Positions 1-34,876 of a stretch of DNA of 64,000 nucleotides are shown one piece after another (the stretch's first letter is position 1; every line of letters begins with the position of its first letter). This DNA comes from Pieris napi (lineage: Eukaryota > Arthropoda > Insecta > Lepidoptera > Pieridae). The position numbers were made by a program, and so were the translations under genes. Location: assembly GCF_905475465.1 (NCBI RefSeq), contig NC_062246.1, positions 12,178,001 to 12,242,000 on the forward strand, given 5' to 3'. Below the pieces are notes generated by a model. It searched no databases and had not been told where the DNA came from. It worked only from the letters and a program-made list of their open reading frames with translations.

Positions 1-359
1 CGGCGCATTTAGTCTGATTAATAATAAATACGATAAAAAATGTTGCCTGATTATAAATTTCAAGAACAATCTTTGATAAAAGTTGATTATTTCAATTGTA
101 TTCTTTGTTTTATTGCTTTTAATTATCTCCCCTGGTCAAATACGTATCTACCCTGATCTTCATGTCTCTACCCTGCCTGATGTATTTACCCTGGCCCTCT
201 AAAAAGTGACAAAATATGTTTTAAGTAACTTGCCCTTACGTGAGTAGATACACAAACGGGCCAAAAGTCATAATATATATGTATAATGGAAAAACTCCAA
301 CTTTTCTCCTTGGCCGTCTCCTCCATAGACAAAAAACCTTTTATATAAGAACTACCCAT
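1..359 (+). repeat. 359-bp direct repeat, left copy
   Basis: This matches 2494-2852 at a constant offset of 2493 bases. I saw a single difference (TTTACCCTGG here at about 185-194, TTTATCCTGG in the right copy). The match stops after ACTACCCAT, where the flanks diverge. The copy carries three to four TCTMCCCTGG-like motifs at about 126-135, 147-155, 167-175 and 185-194. It may extend left of the window. Confidence 0.9.
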
Positions 360-780
360 GGGTGATTCTCTTATAAGAGGTAACTATAGTGGCAATCTAT
401 TTAAAAGTGTTTTTTTAATCTATACGTTGCTATTTTGTGCAATGAATCACTTCTTTTAAATGTCCTTTATTAAATAACATTATAATTAAATGTCTCATTA
501 AAGCATATTTTTGTAAAACTCGTTATATAGTCTAAAAAAGTCTCTACCCTGGCCTGTCCCCTTACCGGTTTCAGCTTAACAAGCATACAATACATACAAT
601 ATTTGTATTATTTGCTAAAACAAACTATGTTTACCACAAACTTAATTAAATATACTTAAATATTATTAATGAAAAATTGAAAAATATTTGCTTATTTTCA
701 ATAATTTTTAAAAGTTAATTGTTGTCCCGCTTTTTTTGTGTATCTACCCTGGCAATATTCGCACCGCTGCTACAATATAA

Positions 781-940
781 AATATAAGATGGCCACATTA
801 TCGAACTCGCTCATTGACAATTAACAACGTGAAGTTCGCAATACTAAGCACAGAAGCGGTTAGATCGACGCCATTTGCCAGTTTTTGTGTCACGTCCGTG
901 CGATGTAACGGTTTCGTAAGGTCATTGTGTCTCTCCACTG
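781..940 (+). other. Possible promoter and first exon of the element
   Basis: This block is clearly more GC-rich than its surroundings. It has an initiator-like TCATTG near 810 and ends in a consensus splice donor, CACTG followed by GTAAGT at 941. It lies upstream of the decayed coding region, so it would suit a non-coding first exon of the element's own transcript. No TATA box is evident. This is an inference from composition and the donor only. Confidence 0.3.
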
Positions 941-1085
941 GTAAGTAATAAAAGTTATAATAATCATTTAATTTATTTGCAATTCCTGTCCTAATTCAGT
1001 AATACTGTTATAGTCAAAGCTTGCTTTATTATTCATTGAAAACTTTCTTGTATAAACCAAAATAATGTATTATGTTATGAAAACG

Positions 1086-1154
1086 TCTCTCCCCTGGCGT
1101 CTTTCCCCTGGTAAGATTACTATCAGGGGAGAGACTTACTGACCAGGGGAGATA
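1086..1154. repeat. Cluster of CCCCTGG motifs in opposing orientations
   Basis: Within 69 bases there are two forward copies (TCTCTCCCCTGG at 1086-1097 and TTTCCCCTGG at 1102-1111) and two reverse copies (CAGGGGAGAGA at 1124-1134 and CCAGGGGAGATA at 1143-1154), arranged head to head. Further copies occur at 541-552, at 741-752 and in both 359-bp repeats. Repeated short motifs near element ends often bind a transposase. That role is inferred here. Confidence 0.6.
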
Positions 1155-1187
1155 TGTATCATAGTAATTGTGCCACCTATTTAATGT

Positions 1188-2135
1188 TTGTGTGTTGCAC
1201 ACGCCAATGTGGATCTGATTCTTACGGCACTATTCCAAGCCAAAGCTACATCAATATCAAACCATCAAAATCTTCTTGGAATAATTTGTTGCAATAGGTG
1301 TAACGAACAGTGTCTATCGCGAGAATGCATTGTAAAAATAAAGGACTTCAATACAAATAATTTGATATTAGTAAGCAAATTTTTGCAGAAAGTGGGAATC
1401 CAAGACTACCAACATAACTGATCCTAAAACGCATAAGACCAGAAAGGTTACTAAATATTTGAAAAAGGTGATTCAATTTTATCTACGTAATTTGATTATA
1501 CAGTTAGAAGACAACTTGGAGTATTTTCTTCACCATGAACTGAATATAGTCCACCAACATTCTGCTTTTAAAATTAATAAGACAAATTTGACAGTAAGAG
1601 AAGCTGTGATTCACGTGAACCTTAGTGACTTTAAACAAAATACGCAGAAGAAATTCAAGCATTCCATTTTGGAGGTGCACGTCAACAGATAAGTCAGTTA
1701 AGTAAGTTACACGAAAGAAGAGGCATCAAGTGAAGTAAAGACAACATGCTATTGTTCGATGTCACAGATTTTGTTACCATGTCCAGCTATATGGGTATAC
1801 TTACAGCCAATTTTGAACAGCTTGCCACCAGAAGTAGAGATCCTTCATTTTTGGAGCGATGGACCCGTAACACAATGTTGCAACAAATACATGTTTTATT
1901 TTTTTGTCACTCATTTAATATAATTTTACCCAGCTCTTAGAGACTTTACCTGGAATTACCATGAAGCTGGACACGGTAAGGTAGTTCCAGATGGTGTCGG
2001 TGCTGTTTGCAAAAGATCAGCCGACCTATTAGTAGATAGTCGCAAAGATATAGCATGTCTGAGCGATTTGTCAGATGCTATTCAGAAAAACTGTCCTACC
2101 ATTAATGATTTCGTTATAAATGACAAAGATATTTA
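1188..2135 (+). pseudogene. Decayed transposon-associated protein gene
   Basis: Three open stretches (1188-1421, 1459-1692, 1746-1940) and further coding-like sequence to about 2135 follow one another in different frames, separated by stops and frameshifts. Recognisable pieces are a cysteine-rich CCNRCNEQC motif near 1293, an FWSDGPVTQCCNK-like stretch near 1850 and EAGHGKVVPDGVGAV near 1961-2010. A protein family in insect and other animal genomes shares an SDG(P/A)..Q(Y/F)KNK block followed by a (E/A)xxHGKGxxDGxGG block. It is multi-copy and probably carried by transposons, and its activity is unknown to me. This copy cannot make the full protein. The family assignment is from memory of these motifs. 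Confidence 0.5.
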
Positions 2136-2493
2136 GACAAAGACGCTTTGCTTGCTAGTGGTAAAACACACATAAAGACTTTTGCTGGACTTTGCGCGTC
2201 CATCAGGTGTCATGGAACATTGAAGATCCGATAACATTGAAAATGAAGTCTTTAAGCTGATTTTGCAATGAAGATATACATTGCGATCATTTTAAGCTTG
2301 GTTGACACCTACTAATATGACATACTCGTCTAATAAAAAAATCTCGTCTCCGAGTCGAGGACGTTTACGGCCCCGATTCAGAGTCCGAAAACGAGACTCC
2401 ATTTGACATTGAACAAATAATAACTTCAAAAGATCGCAAGCACCAAATAAAAAATATTCAACAACCGTCGACATGAAAATAAACGCTTAAAAA

Positions 2494-2852
2494 CGGCGCA
2501 TTTAGTCTGATTAATAATAAATACGATAAAAAATGTTGCCTGATTATAAATTTCAAGAACAATCTTTGATAAAAGTTGATTATTTCAATTGTATTCTTTG
2601 TTTTATTGCTTTTAATTATCTCCCCTGGTCAAATACGTATCTACCCTGATCTTCATGTCTCTACCCTGCCTGATGTATTTATCCTGGCCCTCTAAAAAGT
2701 GACAAAATATGTTTTAAGTAACTTGCCCTTACGTGAGTAGATACACAAACGGGCCAAAAGTCATAATATATATGTATAATGGAAAAACTCCAACTTTTCT
2801 CCTTGGCCGTCTCCTCCATAGACAAAAAACCTTTTATATAAGAACTACCCAT
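2494..2852 (+). repeat. 359-bp direct repeat, right copy
   Basis: Second copy of 1-359 with one observed substitution. It begins at CGGCGCATTT directly after an A-rich stretch (CTTAAAAA) and ends at ACTACCCAT, after which ordinary AT-rich sequence starts. Near identity of the copies points to a recent insertion, recent tandem duplication or gene conversion, in contrast to the decayed interior gene. Confidence 0.9.
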
Positions 2853-4324
2853 ATACAAAGTAAATGTTTACTTTAACAAATATGTTTTTGTATTAACTTT
2901 TAACTTAGAGCAAAATTTGAATTTCAAAATATACTTTCTACTTATTTAAATATACATTTTCTAGAAATCGTTTTTTTTTTTAATACCTGTGAGATGTTCA
3001 CAAAACAACTTATAGTTATTTTGAACTAAAATATAGGCCCAAGTTTATATCAAAAAATTAGCGCATTTAAAATTAGTGTTGCTTTGTGATAAATAAATTT
3101 TGGCGGGAAATTTTCAATGTTGCCATTATTGGCGCTAGCAGCTAAGGTTCGCGTTATTTATTCTCAGTGAGATTCACTAAATGTTTGATTTAAGTGTATT
3201 ACTATTACTATATTATTATACTTTAAAACAGCATTTTCCATAATTTTCTGGAATTGCAACTTTTGGCATCTGGTAGAATCACTACATTATGGGTACGATT
3301 GTAAAATATTTGGTTAACTGTGTCTCCTACTAAGTACGAAAGAAATGTAAATATATGCGGTTTGCTTATTACAGTGGTGATTAATTGTAATTATTTAAAA
3401 TTATTGCATTAATTAAACCTGAAATAATATTCATATTTTTTTTAACCATTTTTAATAATTGGTTAGCTAAGCTCAAAATCCCTTGAAGTAAAATAAGAGG
3501 GATATTAAAATAGTATGGACAATTAGATTTTGTAACTTGTAGGATATAAATCCATTTTGGAAGATACAATGTTGAAAAGAGAATTTTAAGGATTTTTTGG
3601 TGCATTGTCATTTTGTTTTTCTCTTTGACATGTATAAATACTTAATTTTATATTCTACTGGTTAGATTGTCTGAATCTGTCTCGACACGCTTTCGTAATT
3701 GTATGTTATATATAAGTTAGATAGATTAATAATAAGAATAAACCCTGTTTTCTTACGAGGTATATTTCGCAAATTGTAACTAGCGTCGTCTCATTTTCGT
3801 CAATAGAAAAACAGTGAGATAAAATACTCGTTTAACTGTTTCCTTCAAATTTTTGGAATATACCTTTTACGTCGTTAAAGAGAGAACGAGGGCACAACTT
3901 ATGACTTTTTTAAATAAAATTTACATGTTTTTTTTTACTAAAGAAATTGGCAGCTATAATTTTATATATGTACAAATAAAATCCCAGTTTTGTTATTCTT
4001 GAGTTTTTAGAGTAACTTACAAACATGGTAGAAATAGATTAAAAATTGCTGAAACCTTTTTTTCTACTCAACGCTTACTATTCGCTAATTATAACTCCTG
4101 ACCAATAGTAGTATTAAATATATTGCTCATAGTTCGAAATTTTATTTGTGATATAAAATATTTAAGATATGTAAATACAAACTAGAATCGAGTTCCTCAT
4201 TTTATTATTTAACAACTGTATGGTTTGGGCGAGCGTTGAATTTGGATTTTTTGCAAAACATTTTAAGTACTCTGTGTCTTCCAAGCAGCGATATCGATCC
4301 AGAGTCGCAGGGTCATTTTAATAA
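2853..4324. other. AT-rich sequence with no recognised feature
   Basis: Only short random open stretches occur. No splice-compatible coding exon, RNA gene or repeat copy was recognised. Confidence 0.5.
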
Positions 4325-4600
4325 AAAAATAGTTTTTGATTGAAGGCAAATAATTAATTACAATTAAATAATCAAAGACTGGAAAAGGAGTCATTATAGT
4401 CAATAAAGTTCAGTTTACATTTGAAAAATTAAATAAATAAATATTTATTATTATTCTCTTACATTAAGTGTAACATAAATTCTATTATTATTCGAATGTT
4501 GTTTTTAAATTATGCCGTAGCCAACTTCATTCTGTTAATTTTTTGTCACGGTGCGCGCGCATCGTAAAATTTCACTCTCATCTATTTTTCATTTTATCAT
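4325..4600 (+). mobile_element. Truncated copy of MITE family B
   Basis: This matches the interior of the fuller copy at 38988-39459 in the same orientation. Shared blocks include AATCAAAGACTGGAAAAGG, a CAATAAAGTTCAGTTTAC block, and near the end GTGCGCGCGCATCG plus TTTCACTCTCATC. Both terminal inverted repeats are missing here and part of the interior differs, so this is a dead remnant. Confidence 0.75.
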
Positions 4601-7600
4601 TTTGTAGTCGTCGTTTCAACTTCTTGATCTCCACTTATGGACATCAAGAAGTTGAGAAGGCTCCCCGCGCTTTGCATCCAACGGATTCCCTCCACCCATC
4701 TGTCCACCTAGTGGGAGGCCGTAATTTATATTGTAATTGAAGCCGATCATCAAATTAACTAAATGCAGGTAGTTCCGGATCCTTCTCCATTTGGCGCCAA
4801 TCTGTCGCTTTATGTGATGTTATTAAATAAATGTTTTTACGACGAACCCAAATTCAAAGCTCACGCGTGTAGAATAAGAATTATCGATGCTTGCCTAAAA
4901 TATTTCTAAAAATATAAATAAAACTTAGCCGAGATGACTATTGTAAATAAACTAGTGGGATAATTTGGTAATATTTTGTAAACGTATCACAATTTTTTAA
5001 AATACAGGACATTATAAAGATAATAATGTAGGTATGTCGAATTGAATTATAACGAAATAAATGTACGGAAAGTTTATTTATAATTTTTATCTAAATTTAA
5101 GATGTTAAATGCACAATATATGTAATACACTATAGTGAATAGTTGAGAGGCACGATGACAGCAGCTGTCAACGTCGCCGGATGTCAAGTTTGACAGTTTG
5201 CTGTTATTGCCCTCTGAAAAGCTTTTTGGAAACTTTAATTTATGAATGAAAATCTAAAAATAAGAAATGCCACATTGTGAATAGGTGCACTGACATTGTA
5301 TGTAAAATATATGTATTGGAATTGTAATTTCGGCTTGTACATATTTTTTATTTTTTGGCTACATACATTTCTTTTCTAAACCTCGAAATCTGTCGAGGTT
5401 TTGTGCTCCTTTTATGTATTTCTACTGATTGCGCCACGAAATACGATTTGTAACTATTAATGTAAGCCTATTATTATATTTTGATTACTGAAATATATTT
5501 AAAAATCAATGTGTTTTTTATTTCTTTACATTAATATCTGAACTGATTAAACAACCCATTTGTTTTTTTATTGACAACTTCAGCCTAACTTAATTGGATC
5601 AAAATGATGTGAAATGACGTTTATTTATCAATAGAGTAAGTGTGTTATTGTCGTTTACTCTAACTACGTTGTAAGAACCTTTCGAGAGGTGAGAGAGCTT
5701 TACAGAATCTCAATAGTTTTTTTAAATATACATAAACTCCTGTTTTATATTTAACTGAAAGATTACGAGAGTCAAAACAGAACTGAAGATTTCTAGGATT
5801 TCCTAATGAATCCTAAAACTTTATTTCACGAGTGTATTAATATATTTTGCGCATGCGCACATACTTAGGATACGTCGCTCCTGGTGCTTTTTCTGGTGTC
5901 TCCAGCTGTTGTACTACGGATTGGATATGCGGAAGAACATTAGGTTAGTTCGTCTTGTTCGAAAATGTCTAATGAAATTCTTCGACAAGGCTCAGTTGGA
6001 GTACTTGTGATGTGAATGGGTGAACGATTTACTTTCCTAAGTCAATCGTTTGTTCGTTACAAAATTCCTCAAGTAAAACATTTCTTGAATTCGTATAAGG
6101 ATGTCATGATTGTCTTTTAATATCTCTGGTATTTCCGAGAGGGAAGGAATAACATTAATTTACGTTATAACGTATAAGAAATAAAACAATGTAAGATGAT
6201 TTTCATTTTATTTCAATATTAACCAATGACTCTTAAGCAGTACAGTAGGTATATAGCGCAGCGAAGTTCATACAATTTACAGCTTCGAACGTAGTGAAGT
6301 TACAGCGTATTTTACAAATTATATCACGAACACAGGTAATATTAAGTATATTTGACAGATTGTGTTTATACTCTACTGCTTCGTTTTAAACTATAACGAG
6401 GTTATATACAAAATATTCATGTTACTAATACATACAAAATAGTTACTGGCAAAACACAATTTCTTAAACAATAAAGACAAATATAATTTGTCAAAAATAT
6501 ATACGCGAAAAAGAAAAATTTCTTATATTCTTCTTTACTTAGATTTTATAACGCTTATATAATATTGATCGATAAATAAACGATCTCAATTGAATGTAAT
6601 AACGAGCAAAAGCCATAATGCGCTCAAACAAATCAAAACAAACATATTTTAAATAAGCATCATGAAATCGTAAACAACCACAGAGTATAAACACACCACA
6701 GACTAGAGGAAATGATTTCCGCACAATTTCTTAACAATTAAACGAGTACAAAAATTACTCTCTTCAATGCAAAATATAATATGTTTTACCGTACAATTAT
6801 CATAAAGGCATTTATACAAATAATTACGCGTAAAATTATTACATACATTATTCTGAACGATTAGTAAATATTACTTTGGGTTACATTTTGACATTGACAG
6901 TTTTAAAAGCTCGGGGCGAACAATTATGAATGTAGTGAGAATTTTAAACCAAGTGTTTTTTTTTGAAGCACATAAATGATTAATTTAATAATACTTGTAA
7001 TTTAGGTTTGGCATCTTTTTCTTTGTCTTATGGAACAGTTCTCAATACCTCTACCGTATTCTATAATCATTAATATAATGACATAATTAACCGGAAAACT
7101 GAAAATTATTACTGAAATAACTCACCCCGACCTCTTAAAAATAGTGTATTTTTGCAAAGCTCTTCTATAGATTATAAAGCACTAATAAAATATACAGATT
7201 GATTTGACTAGAAAATAATTTCACTGCCACACTGCATCTATCATTTATATGTGGGTACGTGTTCTAATGTTTTCAATTTTCATTTCAAAACAAGACCACT
7301 TTCGATTAAACGATATGCATTCACTCATTTAATGAAATCTCAAATTGTTAAACATCTTTAAAAGTTTTTGTTGAATGATTAATTTGCAAGTACCGTCAAA
7401 TATAAAACGTCTTCGCACTATTTCGTTTTAATAAAAGTTCTGAAGCAGTTGCTGGAACTTTTTCGCCCCCTCATAAAACTAAATTAATGTTAATTAACTG
7501 TTTAATAATTATAAAATAATTGTGACGAAATGAGAGAGATAAGGGATTATGTTAAAACAAAATTAGAGTTTTTGTGAAGGGGTTTACATTTTAAGGAGGC

Positions 7601-8699
7601 AACAACCATTTTAACCATAAACATTAGAACACGTATCATATCCAAAACGCAATAAAAATAATTTCATTCAAGCCCAATATATGAGTATTTGTGAGATTCT
7701 TTGTGATATGTGGTGATCAGGTTACATATTGCATGATATTAAGAGGCGGGGAAATTTATGACACCTGACAAACTTAATATTAAAAAAGTGAAATAAATGT
7801 GGTTCAATGTGAGACCTTATAGACAAAAGAAAAACTATTTTTTTTTCTAAAATATTATATAACTTTTTATTTAAATAATAACGAAGTTTAGAACAAAAAA
7901 TAATTAAAAGTTCAAAATCAATTTTTAATCCATGCGTGTGATGTCATAAATTACCTCTTTTAATGACGAAAAACATATGTACACGCGTCCCAGACTTTTG
8001 GCTATATAATACATAGTGCAGCGGTACTCTGATACCCAAAAGATTTAGGGTTTTTCTTTTGATAACATTTGCCAACATGCCATTTGATAGCCCCTGCACA
8101 AATAAAACAAAATTTTCTATCTATCATAACATACGCGCTAATATTTCCAAAAAATAAAAACAACAGTTATATAGAAATAAACCTTACAAGGTTTAGGGTA
8201 AGATTGATGCGCTACCACTCCCATATGTCAAAAACTCATTTTGGCGTACGGGAGTCATAAGTCTTGTCTATGAGTCTTAGATATAGTACTCAAATACAAC
8301 ATATTATTTCAAAATTAATAAGTATCGCCATACACAGTCTATAACTTTAAGAGAACCGTCGGTTCTAGCCAATAAATATACTATTTTACTTTTGACAACT
8401 CTCAAAAAGGTCACAGAATAAACAGCATCTCCATAGATGAAAAATATAATATCCAAAGAGTAAATGAGAAAACATATGAAATTTTATTTTATATATTTTT
8501 GATACTTATAAAATAATTAACATTTTAGAGTTGCCAAAAGTTGTTCCAGATTACACTAAATAGTTGGGAAATATTTAAACCGCTATCAGGTAGTGTTGTG
8601 ATACCGCTATTACTGAAAAAATTGAAAACTCCCGTTAAACGTAAATTAATAAAGCTTTTTATAAATTTGACAATAATTTAAATGATCCAAATCCTCGGG
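4601..8699. other. Long non-coding stretch
   Basis: No coding exon was recognised. A GC-richer piece at about 4615-4740 reads for some codons but has no recognisable product and is followed by AATAAA near 4825. It might be a repeat fragment or the 3' end of a transcript. A short hairpin with arms AACCTCGA and TCGAGGTT lies at about 5381-5401. The rest is AT-rich filler. Confidence 0.4.
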
Positions 8700-8915
8700 A
8701 TTGATTTGCTCCAGTTCAAACAATTTGTATGACTCAAAACTTGGCGATTAGAAAGAGTGGCGGAGAGTTTCTTGCCAGTTCTTCTTGCCCGCCCTACGCC
8801 CTTGACTTGCGAACTGGTAGTAAATATCAAATTAGAATTAATTTAACATCTTTTCTGTTGACGTTCATAAGTGTACTTGGTTACCTATATGAATAAAGTT
8901 ATTTTGAGTTTGAGA
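8700..8915 (+). repeat. Interspersed repeat family L (3' end type)
   Basis: This carries the family core AGAGTGGCGGAGAGTTT, then GCCAGTTCTTCTTGCC, TACGCCCTTGACTTG, and the 3' part GACGTTCATAAGTGTAC, ending ATGAATAAAGTTATTTTGAG. Related copies lie at 18425, 49865, 51170, 51910, 53357 and 63832. It looks like the 3' end of a non-LTR retrotransposon or a non-autonomous derivative. It is nearly the same as the copy at 53357-53575. Confidence 0.8.
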
Positions 8916-10475
8916 TAAGGCTGATTATTAAGGCCAAAGAACAAACTATTTTTTTTCATTGTTCAGTTTCCAAATATTTTATTAACCCCAACTATTTAAT
9001 TAAATCTTCGCAAACTACAAATCATATTAAGTCTAACAGGGAATGTGCGTTTGAATCTAAATATAATATTATTTACACTTTAACATATGCCACGTGCATA
9101 GAACTAGAATTGGTATTTCGATAGGCGCGGGGATTTAGTTTTATTAAAAAAAAAAATTACCAAGTTGGAACTTAGACAGTACCGGTACTCTGTAACTTCA
9201 AAACGCGATTCCAATGTCGTGTTATACAACCGCGCGATTTCAAGGCGACAACGGCGCTACGAATATTGACATTGTGTGCAAAAATTGTCAAGTTCGATAT
9301 CGCTGTTTGGAAGTTACTGACATTGGAATGGAAGCGAAAAAATGCAATAAATTATTTACGAATAAAAATCTTTTTATATACATTAAAAATTCCATCTTCT
9401 TTATCTAACATTCTAAAGTTAACCAAATATAGAAACTGCTGGGTTTGCCATTGGATTTGAACTAAAACCTAGAAAAAAAATCCAAAAATATCGACTAAAT
9501 CCCCGCGTAAATACTAAGAACTACAGAACTCATTCAAATTTCCCGCCAACTTTTAGGAATAGATAATAGACGTCAGCGAAAACGCTTACACATAGGTATT
9601 ATACGTAAATTGGACATTGTCTATGTGCAATTTATACATATAGGCAGTAAAGGGATTTTGCAAAAATACAGCGATATATCAGACGCCGCGCTTTCCAATT
9701 TTAGTAAGGACACCCGACAATTCTGACAGTTGACGGCCGGGTGTCGAGGAAGTAGTGATATATGTGCAATAGAAATGATGGTATTTTTAATTAAATTTAT
9801 TATTAATATTATTAATATTAACTTTACTAATAATTGGATGTCATGGCGTCGGGCCTTAGCTAAATAATCAGTACTGGATAGCGTTAGTGAATGGCCGGTT
9901 TCAATTTTGTAACATATAAAGCTTGCTACTTACAGCTATTTAGCCTAAAGTCAAACTGTCAGATGTCATTCTGAAGGATGGCAGTCGTCGATCTGACAGT
10001 GACATTGTCAAAAATGAGCGTACAGTTAGAAGCGTCCGTTTCTTCACAACTGTCGATATAAATCTTCGTGATTAGTTTTAAATTAATTTGGTTAAAAGTA
10101 TTATATCGACAGGGTTTTTTTTCTTGCCACAAATAAACGATTGACATTTTTAAAATCCTAAGCAAAGTAAAGAAAACATTCATATGTATATATATAGTAT
10201 GTAAATCACGAATAAAATTATAAAATCAAACGCGAAATTATTTACATAGACATTTCCTCTTGCTAACGACTATTTGGTATATAGTAAAGCCCTGGAAACG
10301 TCAAATTTTGTAAATAATCAAATACACGTTTATACCATTAAAATTCATTTAAATGTGTACACTAAACCAACGACAATTTTAACCAATTAAATTTTAAAAC
10401 AAATTAAAAATGCCAATCGCACAAAACAATACGTCGACAAAAACGACGAAAACGGCTGCGCACAAATTGATGACC
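8916..10475. other. 3' flank of the BRSK kinase gene
   Basis: This lies downstream of the BRSK stop codon on the minus strand and should include its 3' untranslated region. I could not fix a polyadenylation site. No other gene is seen. Short open frames at 9214-9460 and 9959-10183 have no recognisable product. Confidence 0.4.
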
Positions 10476-34816
<24,341 letters not shown>

Positions 34817-34876
34817 GTTTACAGCGTCATGTCGACTCTTGGTGGACTCTCAATCCTGCTTGGACGGTCATTATAT
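34817..34876 (-). promoter_or_regulatory. 5' leader of BRSK with two overlapping upstream ORFs
   Basis: A splice acceptor (TTTTCCAG) ends at 34877, so these 60 bases are leader in the first coding exon. Upstream ORF 1 starts at 34871 and encodes 14 residues. Its TGA overlaps the ATG of upstream ORF 2 (ATGA at 34830-34827), which encodes three residues and stops two bases before the main ATG at 34816. The main start has A at -3 and G at +4. This layout suits reinitiation control. Further non-coding exons must lie upstream. Confidence 0.65.

Larger units (their letters stand above)
1..2493 (+). mobile_element. Transposon-like unit with long direct repeats and a decayed gene
   Basis: The unit runs from one copy of a 359-bp direct repeat (1-359) to the start of the second copy (2494). 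Inside are an exon-like GC-richer block ending in a splice donor (about 781-940), short TCTMCCCTGG-type motifs on both strands, and a broken coding region (1188-2135). Direct terminal repeats resemble LTRs, but no reverse transcriptase, integrase or protease is visible. The remnant instead resembles a transposon-associated family of unknown function. Position 1 already lies inside the repeat, so the true left boundary is unknown and a tandem duplication is also possible. The plus strand is chosen from the reading direction of the remnant. Confidence 0.55.

Noticed and set aside
1188..1940. Three separate small genes at 1188, 1459 and 1746
   Set aside because: They are consecutive pieces of one decayed coding region in different frames.
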